Below, in pieces: positions 1 to 7,333 of a DNA stretch of 16,634 nt. The notes under the pieces are model-generated. The model was given only the letters and a program-made list of their open reading frames with translations, ran no database searches and was not told the DNA's origin. The DNA comes from Hyphomicrobiales bacterium. Lineage in GTDB: Bacteria > Pseudomonadota > Alphaproteobacteria > Rhizobiales > JAJFHC01. Location of the stretch: contig JAJFHC010000302.1 of assembly GCA_021775835.1 (NCBI GenBank), positions 1 to 16,634 on the forward strand. The letters are read 5' to 3'. Each line of letters starts with the position of its first letter. The first letter of the stretch is position 1. Both the position numbers and the translations under genes were made by a program.

Positions 1-119
1 TACTTCATGGCAAAGTAGCTCGGTCGCATGCTGTTTGCGCTGGCGCCAACCATGGCGATTGTTTTCGCGTCCTCGAGGATGCTGCGAATATAAGTTTCGG
101 GGTACTGATCGTGGTTCAT
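1..119 (-). CDS. CoA-binding domain protein (YccU type), N-terminal fragment
   Basis: The first 39 codons of a minus-strand gene are visible; the rest lies beyond the left edge. After a short N-terminal helix the peptide reads KTIAMVGASANSMRPSYFAMK. This is the glycine-rich first strand and loop of the CoA-binding Rossmann domain (VGAS, then RPSY) seen in E. coli YccU and in the N-terminal part of succinyl-CoA synthetase alpha. Small proteins of this family bind CoA but their reaction is not established. The ATG start at 119 lies 12 bases after the stop of the upstream crotonase-like gene, so the two probably share a transcript. No strong ribosome binding site is visible before the ATG. Family assignment is fairly sure from this short piece; the full domain makeup cannot be seen. 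Confidence 0.75.
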   Translation of the reverse strand, partial: MNHDQYPETYIRSILEDAKTIAMVGASANSMRPSYFAMK

Positions 120-131
120 AATGGTGAGAAC

Positions 132-953
132 CTAGCTGTCCTGCCAATTGGGGGAGCGTTTTTCGATGAAGGCATCAATTCCTTCCTCGGCGTCGCGTGC
201 AAGCATGTTTTCGACCATGACGTTTGACGCATAATCGTAAGCCTCACCGAGGGGCATTTCCAGTTGGCGGTAAAATGCTTCCTTGCCAACGGCCAGGGTG
301 TGGCTTGATTTCGACGCAATCGTCGTGGCCATGACACGGGTGGCCTGACCAAGTTCGGCCTGTGCAACAACGGTGTTGACCAGTCCCATGCGGCGGGCAT
401 CTACGGCGGGTACCATGTCGCCCACGAGCAGCATCTCCATGGCATGCTTGCGGGAAACGTTCCGGCTCAAGGCCACCATCGGTGTTGAGCAGAAAAGTCC
501 GATATGGACACCGGGGGTGCAGAATGTTGCGGCTTCGCTGGCGACAGCAAGATCGCAACTTGCCACAAGCTGGCACCCGGCCGCGGCGGCGACACCCTGT
601 ACCTGGGCAATGACCGGCTTGGGACATCTCACGATCGACTGCATCATGGTGCTGCATCGTGCCATTATGTCTTTGAAGTAGGCTTGACCCCGGTCCGCGT
701 CGGCGCGCCTTGCTGTCATTTCCTTCAGATCATGTCCCGATGAAAATGCCGGCCCGTTCGCCGCGAGTATGATCACGCGACAATCCGGGTCTGCGGTACA
801 ATGCGCGAAAGCGTGGGTGAGGGCGTCAAGCATGGCCTCGGACAGGCAGTTGCGAACTTGCGGGCGATTGAGCGTGAGCGTCGTAATACCGTCCGCTGTT
901 TCAGTCAACAGCACGGTCGTATCGTCGTTTTGGTCCGGGTTTGTATTCAGCAT
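132..953 (-). CDS. Enoyl-CoA hydratase/isomerase family protein, ECHDC3-like
   Basis: A 273-residue crotonase-fold protein of normal family length. The first oxyanion-hole segment is GPAFSSGHDLKEM (residues 67-79) and the second is VAAAAGCQLVASCD (121-134). Spacing and wording (GHDLKE, AAAAGCQLVASCD, PGV.IGLFCSTP) match the vertebrate mitochondrial ECHDC3 type better than fatty-acid-oxidation hydratases. Known crotonases use two glutamates; here those positions read Gln128 (in GCQL) and Gly148 (in TPGV), so water addition to an enoyl-CoA is doubtful. It probably still binds an acyl-CoA and could act as an isomerase, a hydrolase or something unknown. The ATG at 953 is preceded by AGAGGA about 10 bases upstream. 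It is followed at once by the CoA-binding gene and is divergent from a thioesterase gene across 99 bases, which suggests an acyl-CoA theme for all three. Confidence 0.85.
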   Translation of the reverse strand: MLNTNPDQNDDTTVLLTETADGITTLTLNRPQVRNCLSEAMLDALTHAFAHCTADPDCRVIILAANGPAFSSGHDLKEMTARRADADRGQAYFKDIMARCSTMMQSIVRCPKPVIAQVQGVAAAAGCQLVASCDLAVASEAATFCTPGVHIGLFCSTPMVALSRNVSRKHAMEMLLVGDMVPAVDARRMGLVNTVVAQAELGQATRVMATTIASKSSHTLAVGKEAFYRQLEMPLGEAYDYASNVMVENMLARDAEEGIDAFIEKRSPNWQDS

Positions 954-1052
954 GGCCTGGCGTTCCTCTGGACGAGCGGGTGTCTGGTTTGGTATGAACC
1001 TTCCAATTACCGGGAATCCTGAAGAAAACCAACGAAAAGAGCAAGTCCCCTC

Positions 1053-1487
1053 GTGTTTAATCCTGTGATGACGGCCGCTGAGGTTGACGACTTCATTCTG
1101 CGCGTCTTTCCCCAGATCTGGGCTGAAGACAAACGATCCTATTCAATCGAGGCGCTCGCGGCAGGCGAAGCAACCGTCAGAATGCACTATGCCGACCGTC
1201 ACCTGCGTCCGGGAGGCACCATCTCTGGCCCTGCCATGATGGCCTTGTGCGATCTTGCCATGTGGGTCGTGGTTCTGGGGCATATAGGGCCGTTGGAAGA
1301 CGCTGTGACGACAAACCTCAACATCAATTTTCTTCGTCGCCCAGCAAAGAAGGATCTTATCGGCGAGGCGCGCTTGCTGAAACTGGGCAAACGTCTGGCC
1401 GTGGGGGATGTCACCCTCTATTCGGAAGGCGAAGACGCACCCGTCGCCCACACATCGCTCAGCTATGCAGTTCCAGTACCTAAATAG
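1053..1487 (+). CDS. PaaI-type hotdog-fold acyl-CoA thioesterase
   Basis: A 144-residue single-domain protein of the PaaI/acyl-CoA thioesterase hotdog family, which hydrolyses acyl-CoA or aryl-CoA thioesters in the cytoplasm. The hotdog helix segment is RPGGTISGPAMMALCDLAM (residues 52-70) with the likely catalytic Asp67. It is followed by the strand TTNLNINFLRRP and by the C-terminal strands GEARLLKLGKRLAVGDVTLYSEG. The helix begins with PGGTISGP where many relatives have HGG, a variation common in alphaproteobacterial members as I recall them. The start is uncertain: GTG at 1053 is used here, but GTG at 1065 and ATG at 1068 are in frame and none has a good Shine-Dalgarno site. It is divergent from the ECHDC3-like gene. 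Its substrate cannot be read from the sequence. Confidence 0.85.
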   Translation: MFNPVMTAAEVDDFILRVFPQIWAEDKRSYSIEALAAGEATVRMHYADRHLRPGGTISGPAMMALCDLAMWVVVLGHIGPLEDAVTTNLNINFLRRPAKKDLIGEARLLKLGKRLAVGDVTLYSEGEDAPVAHTSLSYAVPVPK

Positions 1488-1492
1488 TGTGT

Positions 1493-1506
1493 GGTATTAT
1501 AATACC
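1493..1506. repeat. Perfect 14-base AT-rich palindrome
   Basis: GGTATTATAATACC reads the same on both strands. It lies just after the thioesterase stop codon and about 50 bases upstream of the rplM -35 box. It has no loop, so it is a better fit for an operator than for a terminator. No regulator can be named. Confidence 0.4.
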
Positions 1507-1554
1507 GTATTTTTAACGTATTGATTTTCAACGGTTTTTATTCTGCAACGACGC

Positions 1555-1583
1555 TTGACATGAATTGTGAACTTGCCTACAAC
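1555..1583 (+). promoter_or_regulatory. Sigma-70 promoter of rplM-rpsI
   Basis: A perfect -35 box TTGACA (1555-1560), a 17-base spacer and a -10 box TACAAC (1578-1583) point towards rplM. The predicted transcript start is near 1590, giving a leader of about 100 bases. A strong, nearly consensus promoter is what a ribosomal protein operon needs. Confidence 0.75.
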
Positions 1584-1586
1584 CCC

Positions 1587-1631
1587 TTCAAACGGGGCCG
1601 CACCATGCATAGGCAAGCGGCCCGCTTTGAA
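1587..1631 (+). promoter_or_regulatory. Leader hairpin of the rplM transcript
   Basis: The arms TTCAAACGGGGCCGC (1587-1601) and GCGGCCCGCTTTGAA (1617-1631) pair over 13 of 15 positions, with a 2x2 internal mismatch and a 15-base loop. The hairpin begins almost at the predicted transcript start and ends about 60 bases before the rplM ATG. It has no U-run, so it is not a terminator. E. coli L13 is known to repress its own rplM-rpsI operon; whether this structure is an L13 target or a transcript stabiliser is inference. A smaller alternative pairing, CCCC/GGGG around TTCAAAC, overlaps the first arm. Confidence 0.5.
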
Positions 1632-1693
1632 TTCATGATGCAGAACGGTGTTTTGTATGCATGACGATACGCTCTCACATGAAGAGAAAAGTT

Positions 1694-2158
1694 ATGAAAA
1701 CCTATTCTGCCAAGGCTGCAGAAGTTGAGAAGAAGTGGATCGTGATCGATGCCGAAGGTCTGGTTGTAGGCCGGCTGGCAGCGACGATTGCTACTCGACT
1801 GCGCGGCAAACACAAACCGATGTTTACGCCTCATGTGGATTGTGGCGACAACGTCATCGTTATCAATGCGGAGAAGGTGGCTTTTACCGGTAAGAAGCGG
1901 GACGAAAAGACCTATTACTGGCACACAGGTTATCCCGGCGGTATCAAGTCCAGAACAGCCGACAAGATTCTCGATGGCAGGTTCCCGGAGCGGATCGTTG
2001 AAAAAGCCGTTCAGCGGATGATGCCCGGTGGCCCGCTTTCCCGCCAGCAGCTCAAGAACCTGAAGGTTTATGCCGGTGCGGAACATCCTCACGAGGCTCA
2101 GCAGCCTGAAGTGTTCGATGTCGCTTCTCTCAACCCTAAGAATTCCAGGAGGGTCTGA
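1694..2158 (+). CDS. rplM: 50S ribosomal protein L13
   Basis: L13 is an early-assembling protein of the large ribosomal subunit that binds 23S rRNA. The 154-residue product begins MKTYSAK, contains the L13 signature region ([17 protein letters not shown], then [18 protein letters not shown]), the GYPGG turn, and [21 protein letters not shown] near the end. An in-frame ATG at 1661 would add 11 residues, but the family start and the purine-rich GAAGAGAAAAG just upstream favour the ATG at 1694. It is the first gene of the rplM-rpsI operon, and only two bases separate its stop codon from the rpsI start. The AGGAGG ribosome site for rpsI lies inside its last codons, so the two are probably translationally coupled. 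Confidence 0.97.
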   Translation: MKTYSAKAAEVEKKWIVIDAEGLVVGRLAATIATRLRGKHKPMFTPHVDCGDNVIVINAEKVAFTGKKRDEKTYYWHTGYPGGIKSRTADKILDGRFPERIVEKAVQRMMPGGPLSRQQLKNLKVYAGAEHPHEAQQPEVFDVASLNPKNSRRV

Positions 2159-2160
2159 CC

Positions 2161-2649
2161 GTGGCCGAAACTGAAGCCCCCACCCTTGAAAATCTCCGCG
2201 ACGCGATGGATGGCGAAGCGCCAGTCGACGCTGTCATAACCTACGAAAAGAAGGTCGACGAACAGGGCCGGTCTTATGCCACAGGCAAGCGCAAGAACGC
2301 TGTCGCCAGGGTCTGGATCAAACCGGGCAATGGCCTGATCACGGTCAATGGCCGCGATCAGCTGCAGTTCTTTGCCCGTCCGGTTCTGCGCATGCTGCTG
2401 CAGCAGCCGCTTGAGGCAGCCAACCGCAAGGACCAGTATGATGTGGTCTGTACGGTCAAGGGCGGTGGCCTTTCCGGTCAAGCCGGTGCCGTGCGTCACG
2501 GCATCTCCAAGGCGTTGACCTATTTCGAACCTGAATTGCGCGGTGTGCTGAAGCAAGGTGGCTTCCTGACCCGCGACAGCCGCGTCGTGGAACGAAAGAA
2601 ATACGGAAAGCGCAAGGCCCGCCGCAGTTTCCAGTTCTCGAAACGGTAA
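2161..2649 (+). CDS. rpsI: 30S ribosomal protein S9
   Basis: S9 is a small-subunit protein whose C-terminal tail reaches the tRNA in the P site. The 162-residue product has an acidic N-terminal extension of about 35 residues, usual in alphaproteobacteria. The S9 core follows: [29 protein letters not shown] strand, [21 protein letters not shown], and the basic tail [17 protein letters not shown] ending in the conserved SKR. The start is GTG at 2161, supported by AGGAGG at 2147-2152. It is the last gene of the operon and is followed by an intrinsic terminator 23 bases after the stop. Confidence 0.97.
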   Translation: MAETEAPTLENLRDAMDGEAPVDAVITYEKKVDEQGRSYATGKRKNAVARVWIKPGNGLITVNGRDQLQFFARPVLRMLLQQPLEAANRKDQYDVVCTVKGGGLSGQAGAVRHGISKALTYFEPELRGVLKQGGFLTRDSRVVERKKYGKRKARRSFQFSKR

Positions 2650-2672
2650 TCAGATCTGCGATAGATTTAGGA

Positions 2673-2701
2673 AGGCGGGATCTCAGGTCCCGCCTTTTTT
2701 T
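2673..2701 (+). terminator. Intrinsic terminator of rplM-rpsI
   Basis: The stem AGGCGGGA (2673-2680) pairs with TCCCGCCT (2688-2695) around a 7-base loop and runs directly into seven T residues (2695-2701). It lies 23 bases after the rpsI stop and closes the ribosomal operon, so argC must have its own promoter or depend on read-through. Confidence 0.93.
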
Positions 2702-2710
2702 GTTGTAAAA

Positions 2711-2740
2711 ACCGTCGCCAGAACAAACATGGACGACGGT
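2711..2740 (+). promoter_or_regulatory. Inverted repeat in the argC leader
   Basis: ACCGTCG (2711-2717) and CGACGGT (2734-2740) form perfect 7-base arms with a 16-base spacer, in the 60 bases between the rpsI terminator and the argC start. The position would suit an operator or a leader hairpin for argC. No T-run follows and no regulator can be named. Confidence 0.4.
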
Positions 2741-2761
2741 AAGAAACTCTAAGAGGGCGCC

Positions 2762-3712
2762 ATGACGGCACGTATCTTCATCGACGGCGAAGTCGGAACC
2801 ACCGGTCTGCAGATCAAGCAGCGGCTGGAGGGACGGTCTGATATTGAACTTGTGAGCCTGCCTTTTGAACTGCGAAAGGACCCTGCCGCGCGTTCGCAAG
2901 CACTCAATTCGGCAGATCTCGTGGTCTTGTGCTTGCCTGACGATGCGGCCCGCGAAGCGGTCGCCATGATCGACAACCCGGATGTCAGGGTCGTCGATGC
3001 GAGCTCCGCACACCGGGCAGCCGACGGCTGGACGTATGGTTTTCCCGAGTTTGAACCCGACCAGCGGGCGGCAATTGCCTCCTCCAAACGCGTTTCCAAC
3101 CCTGGTTGCTATGCCATTACGGCAGTAGCGATGCTCCATCCGCTGGTCAAACAGGAGCTCCTGCCAAGCGACTGGCCGGTAACGCTCAACGCAATTTCGG
3201 GCTATTCCGGCGGCGGCCGTAAACTGATCGAACGGTTCGAGGATGCGCAAGCGCCCGACCACACGGAGTCCGCGTATTTTGTCTACGGATTGTCGCTCAA
3301 GCACAAACATCTGCCCGAGATCACCCAATGGGGCGGACTTGCCAGACCACCGGTATTTGTTCCGAGTGTCGGCCGCTACATGCAGGGGATGATCGTCCAA
3401 CTGCCTCTCGCGCTCTGGGCGCTTCCCGCTAAGCCGCCGCCGTCGCTCGTGCACTCCGTGCTCCGTGATCACTACGCGGGCAACCGGTTCGTCCAGGTGC
3501 CGCCGATGGTCGATATCGAGGGCATGACCGAACTCGACCCGGAGGCTGTCAACGGTACCAACGAGCTGAGACTTCACGTGTTTGCCGATAGTGCCGGCGA
3601 TCAGGCTGTCATCATGGGTCTGATCGACAACCTTTCCAAAGGTGCGTCCGGCCAGGCGGTGCAGAACCTGAATATCATGTTGGGACTGCCGGAAGAGGCT
3701 GGTTTGGTTTAA
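2762..3712 (+). CDS. argC: N-acetyl-gamma-glutamyl-phosphate reductase, short (type 2) form
   Basis: ArgC carries out the NADPH-dependent reduction of N-acetyl-glutamyl phosphate to N-acetylglutamate semialdehyde, the third step of arginine synthesis in the cytoplasm. The 316-residue product begins ARIFIDGEVGTTGLQI, a nucleotide-binding loop with Gly9, Gly12 and Gly15. The catalytic cysteine is Cys116 in VSNPGCYA. The substrate-binding region follows (NAISGYSGGGRKLIE, then KHKHLPEI). The length and the DGEVGTTG wording place it in the short type-2 family, as opposed to the ~340-residue type 1. The ATG at 2762 has GAGGG eight bases upstream. It sits directly behind rplM-rpsI, an arrangement common in alphaproteobacteria, but is separated from them by a terminator. 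No other arg gene is nearby. Confidence 0.95.
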   Translation: MTARIFIDGEVGTTGLQIKQRLEGRSDIELVSLPFELRKDPAARSQALNSADLVVLCLPDDAAREAVAMIDNPDVRVVDASSAHRAADGWTYGFPEFEPDQRAAIASSKRVSNPGCYAITAVAMLHPLVKQELLPSDWPVTLNAISGYSGGGRKLIERFEDAQAPDHTESAYFVYGLSLKHKHLPEITQWGGLARPPVFVPSVGRYMQGMIVQLPLALWALPAKPPPSLVHSVLRDHYAGNRFVQVPPMVDIEGMTELDPEAVNGTNELRLHVFADSAGDQAVIMGLIDNLSKGASGQAVQNLNIMLGLPEEAGLV

Positions 3713-3832
3713 GGCCTGTTTCCTGGCTTGACGCAGAGTCCCACTCCTGTGCGTACACAAACTGCATCAGTCGGCGGCTATTGAATTCCGATCGGGTCCA
3801 GTGGTGTGACGCCGCAACGTTTAAAGTCTTTC

Positions 3833-3870
3833 AGGACTGCCGGAGGCGATTATGCCTTTAAGTCCTCCGT
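3833..3870. repeat. Nested inverted repeat upstream of the GC-rich palindromes
   Basis: AGGACT (3833-3838) pairs with AGTCCT (3861-3866), and CGGAGG (3841-3846) can pair instead with CCTCCG (3864-3869), giving two competing hairpins. It lies between the convergent ends of argC and phaC. No T-run is seen; it could help end transcription or be part of the neighbouring repeat element. Confidence 0.3.
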
Positions 3871-3871
3871 T

Positions 3872-3949
3872 TCCCGGCCTTGCGCCGGGACCCACTCGCT
3901 TGCCCACCTTCGCTGTGTTCGCAGTTGGACCCCGGCGCGAAGGCCGGGG
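3872..3949. repeat. Inverted pair of GC-rich REP-like palindromes
   Basis: Two hairpins lie 39 bases apart in opposite orientation. The first is TCCCGGC (3872-3878) with GCCGGGA (3884-3890) around a 5-base loop. The second is CCCCGGC (3930-3936) with GCCGGGG (3943-3949) around a 6-base loop. The flanks also mirror each other (GGGACCCA against TGGACCCC). Such palindromes, often with the wording GGACCCCGGC, are widespread between genes in alphaproteobacteria. Here they sit between the convergent 3' ends of argC and phaC, where they may stabilise or end transcripts. Confidence 0.7.
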
Positions 3950-3989
3950 AACGGGCTGTTGTTGCGGCTACTTTGGACGGCAAAGAGAC

Positions 3990-5810
3990 TCAGTTGCTCT
4001 TCTTTTCCGACCGGACACGCACATATGATCCCGGTGCATCTTCGATGACCTTGAGCTTGCCATCTCCCGGCATGCGGGCAGGCACGTGTTTGCCAGAGCG
4101 TTGAGCAAGCCAGCGTTTCCAGTCTGGCCACCAGGAACCGAGATGCTCTTTTGAGCCCTCCAACCAGTCCTCGATGGTCGCCGCACCCTTGTCGTTGGTC
4201 CAGTATTGATACTTGTTGAATTGCGGGGCATTGACGACGCCGGCAATATGACCGGACCCCGAAACCACGAGACGAGTCTTGCCGCCAAAAAACTCACCGA
4301 TGCGGAAGACAGACTTCAGCGGTGCGATGTGATCTTCGCGGGCGGCGAGGTTGTAGACCGGTATATTGACCTTGGAGAGATCAAGATCGACGCCGCCCAG
4401 TGACATCCGGCCCTGGCTAAGATTGTTTTCCAGGTAACATTCGCGCAGATAGAAACTGTGGGTTGCCGCCGGCATGCGTGTGGAATCGGAATTCCAGTAG
4501 AGCAGATCGAACGGGAAGGGATCCTTGCCGAGCAGATAATTGTTGACCACATAGGACCAGATCAGGTCGTTGGACCGGAGCATGTTGAAGGCAGAGGCCA
4601 TGCTGCGGCCTTCCAGATAGCCGGTCGCGGCCATCTTTTCCTCGACGCCCTTGATCTGTTCGTCGTCGACAAACACCATCAGGTCACCAGCATCCGTAAA
4701 GTCGACCTGTGTCGTGAAGAATGTCGCGCTCTTGATCCGCTTGTCACCCTTTGCCGCGCAATAAGCGAGTGTCGATGACAGGACCGTGCCGCCGATGCAG
4801 TACCCGATGGCGTTGACGTCCTTTTCACCGGTGGCTTTTTCTACGGCACCCACGGCCTCCAGGACGCCTTCGGTCATGTAGTCTTCAAATGTTTTCTTGG
4901 CCAGGCGTGCATCCGGATTTGCCCATGAGACGATAAACACGGCGATGCCTTGGTCGACGGCCCAGCGGATGAAGGATTTTTCCGGATTGAGATCCAGAAT
5001 GTAGAACTTGTTGATCCACGGCGGGATGATCAGCAGCGGACGCTTGTAAACGGTCTCGGTGGTTGGTGTGTATTGAATCAACTGAATGAGATCGTTCTGA
5101 AAAACTACCTTGCCCGGCGTCATGGCCAGGTTCTTGCCAACCTCGAAAGCGTCGAGGTCGGTCTGTCGGATAGATAACTGGCCGTCGCCGCGTTCAAAAT
5201 CCTCAATCAGATGGTCGAGTCCGCGGACAAGGTTTTCACCATTGCTATCCATGGTCTCCCTGAGAACTGCGGGGTTGGTGAACACGAAGTTGGACGGGGA
5301 CAGGGCGTTGGCGATCTGTTCGACGTAGAAGTCGGCCTTGTGACGGGTGTGTTCGTCGACATCATCGGCACTCTCCACGGTTTCGTGAGCCCATTTTGCC
5401 GTCAACAGGTAGGACTGCTTGAGGAAATCGAAGATCTGGTTGCTTTCCCAGCTTTCGTCCCTGAAACGTCGGTCCCCGCGTTCCGGACTGACCACCGGTT
5501 CCACGGATTCTCCGAGCATCTTCTGCCAGGTGTTCTGCCACAGGCTGGTGTGGCTTCGCCAAAGCTGGGTCTGCGCTTCGGCCAGTTTCTCCGGTTGATT
5601 GAAGTAATGCTGAGCGACGTCAAACAAGGTCTGGGCAACCGATGTCAACTCGCTGCCGGGCAGCTTGTCAGGATTTTTCTTGTTTTGAGTCTGAAGGAGC
5701 TGGGAGAAGAGTTCTGTGGATTTCTGCGCCACCTTGGTCATGTTTGCGGCAAAGGCTTCCGCGTCTTTGATCTTGAATTCCGCCGGGATCGAGTATTCGG
5801 GTTTCGACAT
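3990..5810 (-). CDS. phaC: Class I poly(3-hydroxyalkanoate) synthase
   Basis: PhaC polymerises (R)-3-hydroxyacyl-CoA into polyhydroxyalkanoate storage granules and acts on the granule surface. The 606-residue product has the class I length. The N-terminal domain (about 1-230) is tryptophan-rich and includes the family stretch DRRFRDESWESNQIFDFLKQ (113-132). The alpha/beta-hydrolase domain carries the lipase-like box GYCIGGT with nucleophile Cys338. The remaining triad members are Asp493 in REDHIAP and His521 in SGSGHIAGVVN. PPWINKFYILDL (263-274) is also typical. The ATG at 5810 has AAGAGAG upstream. No phaA, phaB, phasin or depolymerase gene is adjacent, so the rest of the pathway lies elsewhere. 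It is divergent from the alaC-hom run, with 278 bases between them and no clear promoter visible to me. Confidence 0.96.
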   Translation of the reverse strand: MSKPEYSIPAEFKIKDAEAFAANMTKVAQKSTELFSQLLQTQNKKNPDKLPGSELTSVAQTLFDVAQHYFNQPEKLAEAQTQLWRSHTSLWQNTWQKMLGESVEPVVSPERGDRRFRDESWESNQIFDFLKQSYLLTAKWAHETVESADDVDEHTRHKADFYVEQIANALSPSNFVFTNPAVLRETMDSNGENLVRGLDHLIEDFERGDGQLSIRQTDLDAFEVGKNLAMTPGKVVFQNDLIQLIQYTPTTETVYKRPLLIIPPWINKFYILDLNPEKSFIRWAVDQGIAVFIVSWANPDARLAKKTFEDYMTEGVLEAVGAVEKATGEKDVNAIGYCIGGTVLSSTLAYCAAKGDKRIKSATFFTTQVDFTDAGDLMVFVDDEQIKGVEEKMAATGYLEGRSMASAFNMLRSNDLIWSYVVNNYLLGKDPFPFDLLYWNSDSTRMPAATHSFYLRECYLENNLSQGRMSLGGVDLDLSKVNIPVYNLAAREDHIAPLKSVFRIGEFFGGKTRLVVSGSGHIAGVVNAPQFNKYQYWTNDKGAATIEDWLEGSKEHLGSWWPDWKRWLAQRSGKHVPARMPGDGKLKVIEDAPGSYVRVRSEKKSN

Positions 5811-6088
5811 GGTGCACTCTCTTTATGTGCGATAATGGTAGCCCAGCACACCGTGCACGGGCAACCGCACGGTCTTGGCTTCAGGTTCTGCAGATCGCGC
5901 CGTCCCGGTTAAAGGCTGGCAAATCGTTTCTAACGGCAATGAATGACGGTTTTGCAACTCTAGCCGGTGTCCTCACGAATTTGTTCTACTTTCGGGGAAT
6001 CAGACGGACAAACTGCTTTGCAAACCGAGCAGGAGTGATACAAGACAGCCGGTTCCATTGCCAGAGGAAACTAGAGGTTGTCTCGCTA

Positions 6089-7333
6089 ATGAGTAGCGAA
6101 TTTCATCGCATAAAGCGGTTGCCCCCGTATGTCTTCGAAGAGGTTAATCGACTGAAGGCACAGGCGCGGGCCCGTGGCGCCGATATAATCGATTTCGGTA
6201 TGGGCAATCCTGACATGCCGACGCCGCCTCACATTGTCGAAAAACTGATTGAAACGGTGCACAAGCCGCGCACCCACCGCTACTCTTCGTCGCGCGGTAT
6301 TCCCGGTCTGCGGCGCGCCCAGGCGGCGTATTACGAGCGCCGGTTCGGGGTCGGTCTCAATCCCAATTCCCAGGTTGTGGCGACACTCGGTTCGAAGGAA
6401 GGATTTGCCAATCTGGCACAGGCCATTACCGCTCCGGGGGACGTGGTGCTGGCGCCCAACCCGACCTATCCCATTCACGCTTTCGGGTTCATCATTTCGG
6501 GCGGCGTTATCGGGCACTTGTCAGCCGATCCAAACCCGGAATTCCTGTCTCGGCTGGACCGGGCGGTGCGCCATTCGATCCCGCGCCCGATTGCGCTCGT
6601 TCTCAACTACCCGTCCAATCCCACGGCCCAGGTAGCCGATCTGGATTTCTATCGCGAGGTGGTAGCCTACGCGCGGCGCAATGATCTGATTGTTATTTCA
6701 GATCTGGCCTATGCAGAAATCTATTTCAGTGACACCAGTCCACCGCCGTCGATACTTCAGGTTCCCGGCGCGTTCGATGTCGCGATTGAGTTCACGTCTC
6801 TGAGCAAGACGTACGCCATGCCCGGCTGGCGTATGGGGTTTGCGGTGGGCAACGAACGTTTGATCGAAGCACTGGCACGGGTAAAATCCTATCTCGATTA
6901 CGGCGCGTTCACACCGATACAGGTTGCTGCCGCCGCCGCCCTCAACGGGCCGCAGGATTGCGTGCAGGAAATTCGCAACACCTATGAGTCAAGGCGCGAC
7001 ATCCTGGTTGATGCTCTAGGGCGGGCAGGATGGGAGATACCCTCGCCGCCAGCCACAATGTTCGCCTGGGCGCCGATCCCGGAGTCTTTTCGCGAGATCG
7101 GATCCCTTGCGTTTTCGAAGCTTTTGCTGGAACAAGCAGATGTGGCCGTGGCACCGGGTATCGGGTTTGGCGAACACGGCGAAGGATATGTCCGGATCGG
7201 GCTTGTGGAAAATGAACAGCGTATCCGACAGGCAGCCCGCAACATCCGGCGGTTCTTGCAGGCCGAAGGCGACGGGTTGAGCCCGACTGACAGCGCTGAA
7301 GATGAGAATGACAGGAAAGCAGAGACGCAATGA
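6089..7333 (+). CDS. alaC: PLP-dependent alanine/glutamate aminotransferase, AlaC type
   Basis: A fold-type I aminotransferase, 414 residues from the ATG at 6089. It resembles E. coli AlaC (glutamate-pyruvate aminotransferase) from end to end: RIKRLPPYVF at the N-terminus, MGNPDMPTPPHIVEKL, THRYSSSRGIPGLRRA, GSKEG and PNPTYPIH. The PLP lysine is Lys240 in SLSKTYAMPGWRMGF; Asn177, Asp205 and Tyr208 are in the expected cofactor positions. The open frame extends upstream to 5825, but the homology starts at MSSEFHR and AGAGG lies 11 bases before that ATG. The stop overlaps the hom start (ATGA). Because it is coupled to homoserine dehydrogenase, a role in the aspartate family (these proteins are often labelled LL-diaminopimelate aminotransferase) cannot be excluded. 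Confidence 0.9.
   Translation: MSSEFHRIKRLPPYVFEEVNRLKAQARARGADIIDFGMGNPDMPTPPHIVEKLIETVHKPRTHRYSSSRGIPGLRRAQAAYYERRFGVGLNPNSQVVATLGSKEGFANLAQAITAPGDVVLAPNPTYPIHAFGFIISGGVIGHLSADPNPEFLSRLDRAVRHSIPRPIALVLNYPSNPTAQVADLDFYREVVAYARRNDLIVISDLAYAEIYFSDTSPPPSILQVPGAFDVAIEFTSLSKTYAMPGWRMGFAVGNERLIEALARVKSYLDYGAFTPIQVAAAAALNGPQDCVQEIRNTYESRRDILVDALGRAGWEIPSPPATMFAWAPIPESFREIGSLAFSKLLLEQADVAVAPGIGFGEHGEGYVRIGLVENEQRIRQAARNIRRFLQAEGDGLSPTDSAEDENDRKAETQ

Noticed and set aside
2456..3760. A long minus-strand open frame (434 codons) opposite rpsI and argC
   Set aside because: It lies antisense to two well-identified genes, crosses the rpsI terminator, and has no recognisable family; high GC content produces such frames.
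5825..6088. An 88-codon N-terminal extension of the aminotransferase
   Set aside because: The extension has no similarity to the family, whereas the ATG at 6089 gives the AlaC N-terminus and has a ribosome site.
5811..6088. Promoters for phaC and alaC, e.g. TTGCAA at 6018-6023
   Set aside because: None of the candidate -35 boxes has an acceptable -10 box at the right distance.
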